Assembly (NCBI RefSeq): GCF_008806595.1
Contig: NZ_VZRB01000002.1
Location: 1 to 64,000 of the forward strand
Reading direction: 5' to 3'
Origin: Streptomyces luteolifulvus
GTDB lineage: Bacteria; Actinomycetota; Actinomycetes; Streptomycetales; Streptomycetaceae
Length of the DNA stretch: 64,000 nucleotides
This document shows positions 48,639 to 56,977 of this stretch, in pieces. Made by a program: the position numbers and the translations under genes. Positions within the stretch are counted from its first letter, which is position 1. Each line of letters starts with the position of its first letter. The notes beneath the pieces are model-generated. The model searched no databases. It was given only the letters and a program-made list of their open reading frames with translations, and was not told the DNA's origin.

Positions 48639-48790
48639 GTCGATACCTCTCGGGCGATGGGAGGCGGAGGGCAGCAAGCCGCAACCTACGTTCTCACGGG
48701 CCTGGATGATCCACCCCGGGTGCCGGCGGGACGGACCGGGCCTTCTCACACCGGTCGGGGAGGGAGGCCGAGGCCGGATACGCTGGTTGG

Positions 48791-49150
48791 ATGATCGAGA
48801 ATCTTCCTCCCTGCCCGAAGTGCTCGTGCGAGTACACCTACGAGATGAACGCCCTGGTGGTGTGCCCGGAGTGCGGCCACGAATGGGTTCCCGCCGAGAG
48901 CAGTGCCGAGGGTGAGGGCACCGCCGGGGAGCGCGTCGTCAAGGACGCCGTCGGCAACGTGCTGCGGGACGGCGACAGCGTGGTCGTCGTCAAGGCGCTC
49001 AAGGTCAAGGGGAGCCCCTCGGGGATCAAGGCCGGAACCAAGGTGCGCAGCATCCGGCTGGTCGACGGGGTCGACGGCCACGACATCGACTGCAAGATCG
49101 AGGGCTTCGGAGCGATGCAGCTCAAGTCCAGCGTGGTCAAGAAGGCCTGA
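48791..49150 (+). CDS. PhnA/YjdM-like zinc-ribbon protein
   Basis: 119 aa. N-terminal zinc ribbon [12 protein letters not shown] ... [10 protein letters not shown], then the PhnA domain ([47 protein letters not shown]). Despite its old name the family is not known to metabolise phosphonates. No clear Shine-Dalgarno is seen. Stands alone. Confidence 0.88.
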   Translation: MIENLPPCPKCSCEYTYEMNALVVCPECGHEWVPAESSAEGEGTAGERVVKDAVGNVLRDGDSVVVVKALKVKGSPSGIKAGTKVRSIRLVDGVDGHDIDCKIEGFGAMQLKSSVVKKA

Positions 49151-49216
49151 CAGCCACCGCCTCTTTCCCGGCCCGCTCCCGTCCGTGAACGCTCCCCGGG
49201 CAGCAGCCGCATGCAG

Positions 49217-49236
49217 AATTGCAAAATTTCGCAATT
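49217..49236. promoter_or_regulatory. ArsR-type operator
   Basis: AATTGCAAAATTTCGCAATT, a 20-bp palindrome with a single mismatched pair, about 95 bp before the ArsR gene at 49329. Likely autoregulatory site of the ArsR-SulP operon. Confidence 0.6.
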
Positions 49237-49328
49237 GGTTAGATGCTGGATTGACTGTGCCCGCAGGTAGCCGCGGGCACAGCCTTCGCTTGCCCCGGGT
49301 GGGGCGCTGTCCGGGAAACCGAGGAGTC

Positions 49329-49670
49329 GTGTCCGTTCCGCTCTACCAGGCCAAGGCCGAGTTCTTCCGCATGCTGGGGCATCCCGTCCGGATACGAGTG
49401 CTTGAACTGCTGCAGGACAGGCCTATGCCGGTACGTGATCTGCTGGCCGAGATAGAGGTGGAACCCTCCAGCCTCTCCCAGCAGCTCGCGGTGCTGCGCC
49501 GCTCGGGCATCGTCAGCTCCGAGCGCGAAGGCTCGACGGTGGTCTACGAACTGGCCGGCGGGGACGTCGCCGACCTGATGGGGGCCGCACGCCGCATCCT
49601 GACCGAGATGCTGGCGGGGAAGAACGAGCTGCTGGCCGAGCTGCGGGAAGGCGAGGTCGCCGCGCGATGA
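49329..49670 (+). CDS. ArsR-family regulator
   Basis: 113 aa winged helix (AEFFRMLGHPVRIRVLELLQ; VEPSSLSQQLAVLRRSGIVSSEREGSTVVYEL). No obvious metal-binding ELCVCDL motif, so the signal may not be a metal. It closely resembles the ArsR at 52801-53139. The GTG has GAGGAG only 2 nt away, so the exact start is uncertain. Its stop overlaps the SulP start (ATGA). Confidence 0.88.
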   Translation: MSVPLYQAKAEFFRMLGHPVRIRVLELLQDRPMPVRDLLAEIEVEPSSLSQQLAVLRRSGIVSSEREGSTVVYELAGGDVADLMGAARRILTEMLAGKNELLAELREGEVAAR

Positions 49671-51397
49671 AGGTCTCGCTCGGCCCCGTCGGGGCCCGGC
49701 TCACCGCCCTGCTGCCCGGCCGTACGGATCTGGCGGAGATACGCCGCGCACCACGCCGGAACCTGCTCGCCGGCCTCACGGTGGCGATCGTCGCGCTGCC
49801 GCTCGCGCTCGGTTTCGGCGTCTCCTCCGGGCTGGGCGCGGAGGCGGGACTGGCGACCGCGGTCGTCGCCGGTGCGCTGGCCGCGGTGTTCGGCGGCTCC
49901 AATGTGCAGGTGTCCGGGCCGACGGGCGCGATGACGGTCGTACTGGTTCCGATCGTCGCCGAACACGGACCTTCCGGAGTGCTCACGGTGGGGCTGACGG
50001 CGGGCGTTTTGCTTGTCGCGCTCGCCCTGCTGAGAGCCGGGAAGTACATGCAGTACGTGCCTGCCCCGGTCGTCGAGGGCTTCACGCTCGGCATCGCCTG
50101 CGTGATCGGACTGCAGCAGGTCCCGAACGCCCTGGGGGTGCCCAAGCCCGAGGGGGAACGTGTCCTCGTCGTGACCTGGCACGCCCTGGAGGAGTTCGCG
50201 AAGAACCCGAACTGGACCGCCGTCGCCTTCGCGCTCGCGGTCGCCGCCGTCATGCTCATCGGGGCCCGCCGGCGGCCCGCGATCCCCTTCTCCATCCTCG
50301 CGGTGATCGCGGCCACCGTCGTGGCGCAGGTGGCCGGCACGGACGCGGCGAAGTCGATCGGGGACCTGCCGTCCGGTCTGCCCGCCCCGTCCCTGTCCTT
50401 CGTGGACCCGGGAGCGCTGGGCTCCTTGCTCGCCCCGGCGGTCGCGGTGGCGACGCTGGCAGCCCTGGAGTCCCTGCTGTCGGCCTCGGTCGCCGATGGC
50501 ATGACGGTGGGCCAGAAGCATGACCCGGACCGTGAGCTGTTCGGCCAGGGGTTGGCCAACATCGCCGCGCCGCTGTTCGGTGGTGTGCCCGCGACCGGCG
50601 CGATCGCCCGTACCGCGGTCAACGTCCGTACCGGCGCCGGGTCCCGGCTGGCTGCCCTCGCCCACGCCGTGGTCCTCGCGGGAATCGTCTTCGCGGCCGC
50701 CCCCCTCGTCTCGAAGATCCCGCTCGCCGCGCTCGCGGGGGTACTGCTGGCCACCGCGGTCCGCATGGTCGAGGTCGGCTCGCTCCGGGCCATGGCCAAG
50801 GCAACCCGCTCCGACGCGTTGATTCTCGTCCTCACCGCCGTCGCGACCCTTGTGTTCGACCTCGTGTACGCAGTGATCATCGGCCTGATGGTCGCGGGCA
50901 CCCTCGCTCTGCGCGCGGTGGCCAAGCAGGCCCGTCTGGACCAGGTTCCTCTCGACCCCGGCGACCACAGCGCGGAGGAGCACGCGCTGCTCGCCGAGCA
51001 CATCGTCGCGTACCGCATCGACGGACCGCTGTTCTTCGCCGCCGCCCACCGCTTCCTCCTCGAGCTGGCCGAGGTCGCCGACGTACGCGTCGTCATTCTG
51101 CGCATGTCCCGGGTGACCACCATCGACGCCACCGGCGCCCTCGTCCTGAAGGACGTGGTGGAGAAGCTCAACCGGCGCGGCATCGTGGTGATGACGTCCG
51201 GCATACGCCTCGACCAGCGCCAGGTCCTGGACTCGGTCGGCGCGCTGGAGTTGCTGCGCCTGGACGGACGTGAGTACGCCACCACACCGGAGGCGATCCA
51301 GGGCGCCCATGCCTACCTGGAGCGCGCCGGTCTCCTGCCGCCTGCCCTCTCCCGGCCCCACCGCATCAGCGAGGGAGCAGAGGAAACCGTCGGATGA
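49667..51397 (+). CDS. SulP-family anion transporter with STAS domain
   Basis: 576 aa. About 11-12 helices (NLLAGLTVAIVALPLALGFGVSSG; VQVSGPTGAMTVVLVPIV; GVPATGAIARTAVNVRTGA) and a C-terminal STAS domain (VVILRMSRVTTIDATGALVLKDV). SulP proteins carry sulfate, bicarbonate or other anions; no carbonic anhydrase is nearby to decide. Coupled to ArsR upstream and to the split-barrel gene downstream (ATGA at both junctions). Confidence 0.92.
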   Translation: MKVSLGPVGARLTALLPGRTDLAEIRRAPRRNLLAGLTVAIVALPLALGFGVSSGLGAEAGLATAVVAGALAAVFGGSNVQVSGPTGAMTVVLVPIVAEHGPSGVLTVGLTAGVLLVALALLRAGKYMQYVPAPVVEGFTLGIACVIGLQQVPNALGVPKPEGERVLVVTWHALEEFAKNPNWTAVAFALAVAAVMLIGARRRPAIPFSILAVIAATVVAQVAGTDAAKSIGDLPSGLPAPSLSFVDPGALGSLLAPAVAVATLAALESLLSASVADGMTVGQKHDPDRELFGQGLANIAAPLFGGVPATGAIARTAVNVRTGAGSRLAALAHAVVLAGIVFAAAPLVSKIPLAALAGVLLATAVRMVEVGSLRAMAKATRSDALILVLTAVATLVFDLVYAVIIGLMVAGTLALRAVAKQARLDQVPLDPGDHSAEEHALLAEHIVAYRIDGPLFFAAAHRFLLELAEVADVRVVILRMSRVTTIDATGALVLKDVVEKLNRRGIVVMTSGIRLDQRQVLDSVGALELLRLDGREYATTPEAIQGAHAYLERAGLLPPALSRPHRISEGAEETVG

Positions 51398-51801
51398 ATA
51401 CTCCGCCCGTATCGCTGCGCATGGTTGAGGTCTCCGGCGCCGAGGCCCTGTGGTTGCTCGAGGGCAGCGCACAGGGGCGGCTGGTGTACACGCAGCGGGA
51501 GGTGACCGTCGTCCGGCCCGGCCGGCACGTCTGGGAGCTCGGCCGGCTGGTGGTGCGTACGCCCGCCCCTGCCGCCGCGGTTCCCGCTACCGCGGCCTAC
51601 CACGTGGACGAGTTCCGCGGGGCGACGGGCACCGGCTGGAGCGTCACCGTCGCCGGGCCGACCGATGTGATCACCGATCCCGACGAGGCCGCCCACTATC
51701 GGCGCACCCTTGTCGGCTGGAGCCATGGTCCCCACGACACTGTGCTGCGCCTTCATCCCCAGACCGTGAGCGGGTTCCGCCACTCCCGCGCGGAGCCGTG
51801 A
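51394..51801 (+). CDS. PNPOx-like split-barrel protein, divergent
   Basis: 135 aa. Weak PNPOx-like pattern: ALWLLEGSAQGRLVYTQREVTVVRPGRHVWELGRLVVRT, TGWSVTVAGPTDVITDPDEAAHYRR, TVLRLHPQTVSGFR. It matches the order of the proteins at 29894 and 33708 but has lost the N-terminal PVNF strand. The start overlaps the SulP stop. Confidence 0.7.
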   Translation: MNTPPVSLRMVEVSGAEALWLLEGSAQGRLVYTQREVTVVRPGRHVWELGRLVVRTPAPAAAVPATAAYHVDEFRGATGTGWSVTVAGPTDVITDPDEAAHYRRTLVGWSHGPHDTVLRLHPQTVSGFRHSRAEP

Positions 51802-51986
51802 TGAGCACCCTGCTCGAGGCGCTGCCTCACCGGCATGTGCTGACGTCGCCCGCGACGCCGTCCGCACCGCTCACTCTCGGCCCGGGTGGCACGGCGGTCG
51901 TCCAGGGCAACGCCGACGGCAAGGGCAGGAGCATCCGGATCACCCTCCCACTCCGACCTGACAGGCCGACCGTGCAAGGAAGTTGA
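51801..51986 (+). CDS. Small hypothetical protein
   Basis: 61 codons starting at an ATG that overlaps the previous stop (TGATG). LTLGPGGTAVVQGNADGKGRSIRITLPLRP resembles the terminal strands of a larger domain, so it may be a remnant. No domain assigned. Confidence 0.4.
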   Translation: MSTLLEALPHRHVLTSPATPSAPLTLGPGGTAVVQGNADGKGRSIRITLPLRPDRPTVQGS

Positions 51987-52405
51987 TGACCATGACCATC
52001 GAGTGGCGCTACACCGTGGAGCAGGATCTCGGCATCCTGTCCGTCTCCGGGTACCTGGGCCCTGACGCTGTTCGCCGCTTCACCGGTGCCATCGGCTGGG
52101 TGGTGGGACGGGGGGCCGGTCCGGTCGTCGTCGACCTGACCGGACTGCGCGGCTGGTCGGCCGAAGGACAGTTGGCGATCATCGAGGCCGCGCGCCGCCT
52201 CGCCGAAGGAGGCCGCAGCTTGGAGCTGGCCGCGATTCCCGCCGACGGGTCCCTCGTCCCCGGCGGCGACTGCCCGCCCATCCCCGTGCACCCCGACCTG
52301 GCCGCCGCACTCGCGGGACACGGCACCCGGCGCGGCGGGCTTCCGGAGGGCCGTCACGAGTGGCGGACCACGGGATGGCCGAGCGGAGACGACGCGGGCG
52401 AGTGA
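51986..52405 (+). CDS. STAS-domain protein (anti-sigma antagonist-like)
   Basis: 139 aa. TIEWRYTVEQDLGILSVSGYLGPDAVRRFTGAIGWV and GPVVVDLTGLRGWSAEGQLAIIEAARRLAEG fit the STAS fold; the usual phosphorylatable Ser in DxSG is replaced (GWSAEG keeps a Ser nearby). Pro/Gly-rich tail. The ATG follows AAGGA at 6 nt. Last gene of the ArsR-SulP operon. Confidence 0.78.
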   Translation: MTMTIEWRYTVEQDLGILSVSGYLGPDAVRRFTGAIGWVVGRGAGPVVVDLTGLRGWSAEGQLAIIEAARRLAEGGRSLELAAIPADGSLVPGGDCPPIPVHPDLAAALAGHGTRRGGLPEGRHEWRTTGWPSGDDAGE

Positions 52406-52571
52406 GGGCAGCGGGATCACCCGGGTGCGAAGGCGCCGTCGGGGTCCCGTACGGGAACGACAGTGTTGCCGGATGCTCTGGAGTGCCGTAGCCGCGGGCG
52501 GTGAGCCGGCTGCCGACCGCGGTGATGGTGCGCAGACAGGCAGCGACCAAGGAACTGCCCGCCGTTGCGAG

Positions 52572-52748
52572 TCAGCGTCGGCCGGCGTCCGGCCTTGTCC
52601 GGCCACCGAAGGACAGTTTCAGCATGGTGGGGTGCCCGCACCTCGGGCACTGTCCGTCCGGGCCGACGGCCGTGGGCCGGCACTTGAGGCGGCATGCGGG
52701 GCACTTGAACCAGGCGACGCCCGCGCCATGCAGCGGAATGATTCTCAC
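52572..52748 (-). CDS. Small zinc-ribbon protein
   Basis: 58 aa. FKCPACRLKCRPTAVGPDGQCPRCGHPTM gives two CxxC knuckles, and the gene starts VRIIPLHGAGVAW. GAGAGG lies 5 nt before the GTG. It follows the ArsR gene by 52 bp in the same direction. Two longer overlapping frames here are shadows. Confidence 0.65.
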   Translation of the reverse strand: MRIIPLHGAGVAWFKCPACRLKCRPTAVGPDGQCPRCGHPTMLKLSFGGRTRPDAGRR

Positions 52749-52800
52749 TCGAACCTCTCTTCCAACCGGTACCGAGAGGACCGGATCGGGCGCCCGGCAA

Positions 52801-53139
52801 TCACTGCGTCGGCTCCGAGGCACGCAGTTCCTCGAGCAGCTCCTGGCGGCCCACCAGCAGACCCGACAGGATCCGGCGCGCGGCGGCCAGGAGTTCGGCC
52901 ACGTCCCCGCCGGCCAGCTCGTACACCACCGTCGAGCCGGTCCGGGTGGCGGTGACGATCCCAGAGCGGCGCAGCACCGCCAGCTGCTGCGACAGGTTCG
53001 ACGGCTCGACCTCGATGGCGGCCAGCAGGTCACGGACGGGCTTCGGCCCGTCCTGCAGCAGCTCCAGCACCCTTATACGCACCGGATGCCCGAGCATGCG
53101 GAAGAACTCCGCCTTCGCCTCGTACAGCGGAACCGGCAT
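52801..53139 (-). CDS. ArsR-family regulator
   Basis: 112 aa, close paralogue of 49329-49670 (identical stretches such as AKAEFFRMLGHPVRIRVLELLQ and LSQQLAVLRRSGIV). ATG 53139 was chosen over GTG 53148 because GAGGAG lies 8 nt upstream of it. It follows the small ORF at 53145 and shares its operator. Confidence 0.88.
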   Translation of the reverse strand: MPVPLYEAKAEFFRMLGHPVRIRVLELLQDGPKPVRDLLAAIEVEPSNLSQQLAVLRRSGIVTATRTGSTVVYELAGGDVAELLAAARRILSGLLVGRQELLEELRASEPTQ

Positions 53140-53144
53140 ACCGA

Positions 53145-53351
53145 TCACTCCTCGCCCGCCCCGGCCGCCTTGACGTCGAGCCCGTGCCTGCGGGCCAGCC
53201 GCACCGCGTCGTCCAGCTCGTCCTGCGCCACCGCCACCACGTACGGGTCCTCGGCCTCCAAGGCGGATGCGAGGCCGAACCTGGCCGCTTGAACTCGTGC
53301 CAGCAGCGCCTCGACGACTGTGCCCACCCCGACCTCCACACCCTGGACCAT
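53145..53351 (-). CDS. Small protein upstream of ArsR, unknown
   Basis: 68 aa, mostly helical and charged (VVEALLARVQAARFGLASALEAEDPYVVAVAQDELDDAVRLARRHGLDV). No Shine-Dalgarno is seen, and the palindromic operator begins only 21 bp upstream, so the mRNA may be nearly leaderless. It ends 6 nt before the ArsR start. No family recognised. Confidence 0.65.
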   Translation of the reverse strand: MVQGVEVGVGTVVEALLARVQAARFGLASALEAEDPYVVAVAQDELDDAVRLARRHGLDVKAAGAGEE

Positions 53352-53372
53352 CTATTGATCACAGCAACTTAC

Positions 53373-53394
53373 CAATTGAAGAACTCTTCAATTG
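53373..53394. promoter_or_regulatory. ArsR-type operator
   Basis: CAATTGAAGA-AC-TCTTCAATTG, 10-bp perfect arms with a 2-bp centre, directly upstream of the small protein-ArsR unit. Core shared with the orphan palindrome at 47744. Confidence 0.75.
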
Positions 53395-53452
53395 TAGCCG
53401 TGTGGCAGCACCTCGGGGCGCACCCCGCCGAGGGCGACCGCGGGGGTGGGGG

Positions 53453-53812
53453 TCATGGGTCGGCCAGTTGCGCGCAGAGGCAGAACTCGCGCAGTTCGGC
53501 CCCGCAGGCGCACTGGCGGGCGAATGCGAGGGCGTCACCCCGGCGCAGCGACTCCCGGCACAGTTCGTCCGTGAGCTCCAGCGCGCGCAGAGCCACCGGT
53601 CCGAGCCTGCTGACCGGACCCGTCTCCGCCTCGCGGCGCAACCGCGCGAGTTCACGCGTCGCGTCCGGCTCAGTGCCGGATGCCTCCAACTCTGCCAGGA
53701 GCACGGACGCCTCGCCGATGAGGTACTGCTGCGTCAATCCGACCACCGCCCAGTCGGCGAGCGGGCAACAGCACCATTCTCTGCTCCGAAGCGCCCTCCG
53801 GCCAGCCTCCAC
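53453..53812 (-). CDS. Hypothetical helical protein with Cys-rich ends
   Basis: 119 codons. The middle is helical and charged (QQYLIGEASVLLAELEASGTEPDATRELARLRREAE; ALRALELTDELCRESLRRGDALAFARQC), with cysteines at the start (CCCPLADW) and end (CACGAELREFCLCAQLADP). GC-biased third positions support coding; the start (GTG) has no clear ribosome site. It is in the same direction as, and just after, the copper oxidase. Confidence 0.55.
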   Translation of the reverse strand: MEAGRRALRSREWCCCPLADWAVVGLTQQYLIGEASVLLAELEASGTEPDATRELARLRREAETGPVSRLGPVALRALELTDELCRESLRRGDALAFARQCACGAELREFCLCAQLADP

Positions 53813-53887
53813 GGAAGGCCCCAGCGGCCTGCCGTATGCGCGAGAACCGTGCGCGGCACGACAGAGGACAGGCAGAGGACAGTGACG

Positions 53888-55498
53888 TCAGGTCCGGTAG
53901 GCGACCAGGGCCATCATGCCGACCTCTGCGTGGTACGCGTTGTGGCAGTGCAGCATCCACTGTCCGGGGTTGTCGGCGTCGAAGACGACGGACAGCTTCT
54001 TCTTGGGCAGCACGATGGCGGTGTCCTTGCGCGGGCCCGTGTCCCCGAGCTGGTAGGTGTGGCCGTGCAGGTGCATCGGGTGCCACATCTGGGTGGTGTT
54101 GACGAAGTCCAGCCGGACCCGCTGTCCTTCCTCGATCGTGAGCGGATTCGCGGCCGGGTCGGCCATGTCGAAGGCCTTGCCGTTGATGGCCCAGTTGTAC
54201 TTGTCCATGCCGCCGGTCAGCTCGACACGGTGCACCCGGTCCACCTTCTTGGACGTCAGGCGGACGTCGTCGGTGGCGCGCAGCTGGGATGCCGTGAGGA
54301 TCCTGCCGTTCAGTTCCTTCGGGAGGACGGTCGCCTTCGGCGCGCCGCCGGATCCCGTACGCACCAGGGCCATTCCGGTGGCGTCCTTGCCCTCGGCCAG
54401 CGCGACGAGCGGGAAGACACCGTCGCCGAGGGTGACAAGTACGTCGTACCGCTCCCCCATGCCGATCAGCAGGGCGTCGGCCTGCTGGTGCTCGACGGGG
54501 AACCCGTCGGTGTGGGTGAGGGTCAGCTTGTGCCCGCCGAGCGCCACCCGGTACGCCGTGTCGCCGCCCGCGTTGACGATGCGCAGCCGGACCCGGCGGC
54601 CGGGCTTGCCCCGGTAGACGGCGGGGTCGGCGGGCACACGGCCGTTGACCAGGTGGTACGGGTACCTCACGTCTCCCGCGTCGCCGCCGAGCAGCTCGCT
54701 CTCGGCGCCCATCATCATGAACCTCATGGACATCCCGTCGGACGAGGACGGGGCGGACGGGTCCGAGGAGTCCTCCCCCATGTCCATGCCCTCCATGTCG
54801 CCCATGTCATGGCCCTCGTGGCCACTGGAGCCGGAGTCGCCGCCCATGTCCATCCCGCCCATGCCCTGCCGAAGCTCGGCGAGGACCTCGTCGGGTGTGC
54901 CGGTGACTCCGTCGACCCAGTCGTCCAGGACGACGACCCATTCGTCGTCGTACGAGAGCGGCTCCCCGGGGTCCTCGACGATCAGCGGCGCGTACAGGCC
55001 CCGGTCGAGCTGGGCGCCGACGTGGGGGTGGAAGAAGTAGGTACCGGGGGCGTCGGTGATGAAGCGGTACGTGATGGTGGCTCCCGCCCGTACCGTCTGC
55101 TGCGTGACCGGGGGCACGCCGTCCATGTCGTTGCGCAGGGCGATCCCGTGCCAGTGGATGGACGTCGCGGCCTTTGCCGGCAGCTGGTTGGAGAGTTCTG
55201 CCGCCAGCGTGTCGCCGACGGACAGGCGGACCTCCTTGCCCGGGGCATGTCCGCTGAAGGCCCAGCTCTTGGCCGTGACCCCGCCGCCGAGGTCGAGCAC
55301 GGCGGGCGCGGCGGTCAGGGTCACCTTCTGTGTCCTGCCGGTTCCCTTCCGCTTCTTCTCGGCCGCGGCGACGGCCGGGCCGGACGGATTGACCAGGGCA
55401 GGCGTCGTACTGGAGCCGTTACTGCAGGCCGCGAGCGCGCCGGCGCCCGCGACGCCGAGCCCGGCGAGCAGGACGGAACGGCGATTGATGCTGTTCAT
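53888..55498 (-). CDS. Multicopper oxidase (CueO/CopA-like)
   Basis: 536 aa. Signal with an RR pair and a lipobox (NRRSVLLAGLGVAGAGALAAC, Cys25), so it is probably exported and lipid-anchored. Four copper-ligand segments: SIHWHG, FHPHVGAQ, HPMHLHGH from about 473, and HCHNAYHAEVGMM from about 517. A Met/His-rich loop (MGGMDMGGDSG ... GHEGHDMGDMEGMDMG) resembles the Cu(I)-binding insert of CueO/CopA. Role: oxidise Cu(I) outside the cell. It follows a DUF6153 gene under a CsoR-type operator. Confidence 0.93.
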   Translation of the reverse strand: MNSINRRSVLLAGLGVAGAGALAACSNGSSTTPALVNPSGPAVAAAEKKRKGTGRTQKVTLTAAPAVLDLGGGVTAKSWAFSGHAPGKEVRLSVGDTLAAELSNQLPAKAATSIHWHGIALRNDMDGVPPVTQQTVRAGATITYRFITDAPGTYFFHPHVGAQLDRGLYAPLIVEDPGEPLSYDDEWVVVLDDWVDGVTGTPDEVLAELRQGMGGMDMGGDSGSSGHEGHDMGDMEGMDMGEDSSDPSAPSSSDGMSMRFMMMGAESELLGGDAGDVRYPYHLVNGRVPADPAVYRGKPGRRVRLRIVNAGGDTAYRVALGGHKLTLTHTDGFPVEHQQADALLIGMGERYDVLVTLGDGVFPLVALAEGKDATGMALVRTGSGGAPKATVLPKELNGRILTASQLRATDDVRLTSKKVDRVHRVELTGGMDKYNWAINGKAFDMADPAANPLTIEEGQRVRLDFVNTTQMWHPMHLHGHTYQLGDTGPRKDTAIVLPKKKLSVVFDADNPGQWMLHCHNAYHAEVGMMALVAYRT

Positions 55499-55593
55499 GG
55501 GGTTCCTCGATCTCAGTATGCGCATACGGGAGTTGGCGTGCTGGGACGGCTCTCGGCATGACAAAAGGGCGCGAGGAAGCCGTTGGGCACGGC

Positions 55594-56103
55594 CTAGATG
55601 CGCAACTGAGAGAGAACGGACAGGTCCGGGGGCGCCCGGTCCACGGTCCCGGCGGCCTTCGGCCCTGTGGCGACGGCTCCGTACGCGGCGAGACGCCACG
55701 GCACGGGGGTCTGGGACGGAGCTGCGAGTTTGATGACCTCGAGGCTCGCGGTCGAGCAGTGCTGCATGGCCATGCCGGAGCAGGCCGGGCCATGGGGGCT
55801 GCTCGTCGCCGGTGCGGCGGCCGCCCGCGGCTCTGCGGCCTGCCCGGCGGTGTGTCCGTGCCCGTGCCCGTGCGCGGGCCCGGACACGGTGGTCGCCGGT
55901 GCGGCATGGCCGTCCGCCATCACCATGCCGGGCGTCATCACATGCGCGGCGGACCCAGACGTCCGGCCGATCGCCGCGTCGGCCGTCTCGTGGTGCATCA
56001 GTACGGCAAGTGCCGCGAGCAGGGCGACGACTGCAGCGCCCGCCCAGCGGACGGCGCCGCGCGAGGCGCGGGTCCGCGGGGCCCAGGCTTCCGGTGCGGT
56101 CAT
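55594..56103 (-). CDS. DUF6153-family protein (copper locus)
   Basis: 169 aa. One N-terminal helix (VRWAGAAVVALLAALAVLM), then a His/Met-containing extracytoplasmic part (HVMTPGMVMADGHAAP; HGHGHGHTAG; CSGMAMQHCSTASLEV) and the family-type end LSVLSQLRI. The His and Met suggest metal binding. AGAGGAAG precedes the ATG. First gene of a leftward unit with the multicopper oxidase, divergent from its paralogue at 56293. Confidence 0.78.
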   Translation of the reverse strand: MTAPEAWAPRTRASRGAVRWAGAAVVALLAALAVLMHHETADAAIGRTSGSAAHVMTPGMVMADGHAAPATTVSGPAHGHGHGHTAGQAAEPRAAAAPATSSPHGPACSGMAMQHCSTASLEVIKLAAPSQTPVPWRLAAYGAVATGPKAAGTVDRAPPDLSVLSQLRI

Positions 56104-56142
56104 CGCTTCCTCTGAGATTCCGTGGGACGACTGTCGCCAATA

Positions 56143-56157
56143 TACCCGGAGGGGGTA
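56143..56157. promoter_or_regulatory. CsoR-like copper operator
   Basis: TACCC-GGAGG-GGGTA, within ATATACCCGGAGGGGGTAAG. This is the pseudo-palindrome recognised by actinobacterial CsoR (Cu(I)-sensing repressor). It lies 40 bp before the DUF6153-oxidase unit and 136 bp before the divergent DUF6153 gene. Confidence 0.7.
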
Positions 56158-56292
56158 AGTGGCGCTCCCGGAGCAGCCGCATCGGTCCGCTGAGCCGTTT
56201 CGGTCACGCACCGCTTGCCGCCCGGTCATCGGTCACGGGTACTCTGATGCGCCCCGACGGTTGCGGAGGCGTCAGGGCGGCGCCACGGCGAG

Positions 56293-56757
56293 ATGACGGA
56301 GCGTATGAGCAACGGAGCAAGTGCAGGGCGAGGGGCGGTCGGTCGACTGCTCCTCCTGCTGCTCCTCGCTCTCGGCCTGATGCACCTCCTCGCCCACGCG
56401 GGCAGCACCGAAACGGGCCCCGAACTGGGAACCGTCGCTCACGCCCACGCCGTTCATCCGGAGCCGACCGCAGAGAATGAAGGGGCGGCTCCGCCCCTCG
56501 CGACGGCATCCGACGAGCACGGCCATCACGGCACCCTGGACGCGGCGGACCTCGGCCTGTGCGCTGCCGTCATCGGCTGCTGCGCCCTGCTGGCAGTAGG
56601 CGGTCGGCGTTTCCACAGGCGCCGCGTGGCCGTGTTCCTACAGCCCAGGCGGCGTATGCGGCGTATTCAGGCCGTGTGGTCCAGCCTGTACCAGCCACCC
56701 CGTCCGAGACATTCGCAAGGCGTCGACATCGCGCAGTTGGCCGTTCTGCGGATCTAG
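56293..56757 (+). CDS. DUF6153-family protein, paralogue
   Basis: 154 aa. Helix 1 (GRLLLLLLLALGLMHLLAHA), His-rich outer part (VAHAHAVHPEP; DEHGHHGTLD), helix 2 (LCAAVIGCCALLAVGG) and a basic cytoplasmic tail ending IAQLAVLRI, like the paralogue's LRI end. ATG 56305 is an alternative start. Probably under the same CsoR-type control. Confidence 0.72.
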   Translation: MTERMSNGASAGRGAVGRLLLLLLLALGLMHLLAHAGSTETGPELGTVAHAHAVHPEPTAENEGAAPPLATASDEHGHHGTLDAADLGLCAAVIGCCALLAVGGRRFHRRRVAVFLQPRRRMRRIQAVWSSLYQPPRPRHSQGVDIAQLAVLRI

Positions 56758-56788
56758 GCCGCCGTCATGTCGCGCAGGCCATGGCCAT

Positions 56789-56820
56789 CGTCGTACGACG
56801 CCATACGACGTCGTACGACG
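56789..56820. repeat. Two 12-bp palindromes at 20-bp spacing
   Basis: CGTCGTACGACG occurs at 56789-56800 and again at 56809-56820, separated by CCATACGA. Two identical palindromes on the same helical face suggest an operator pair. The nearest downstream gene is the membrane protein at 56978. Confidence 0.6.
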
Positions 56821-56977
56821 AAGCGGGGCCCCGTCCGAAGACCCGCACCACCGAGGTCCGGGCCGAGCGAAGAACCCGGCACTCCTGCCGCTGATCCGAC
56901 GCATACCTGCCCTGCACGCCCCGGCGGACCGGCCTGCCCTGTCGCATGCCCGGCCCGCCTGCGAAAGGCCTCGATTC

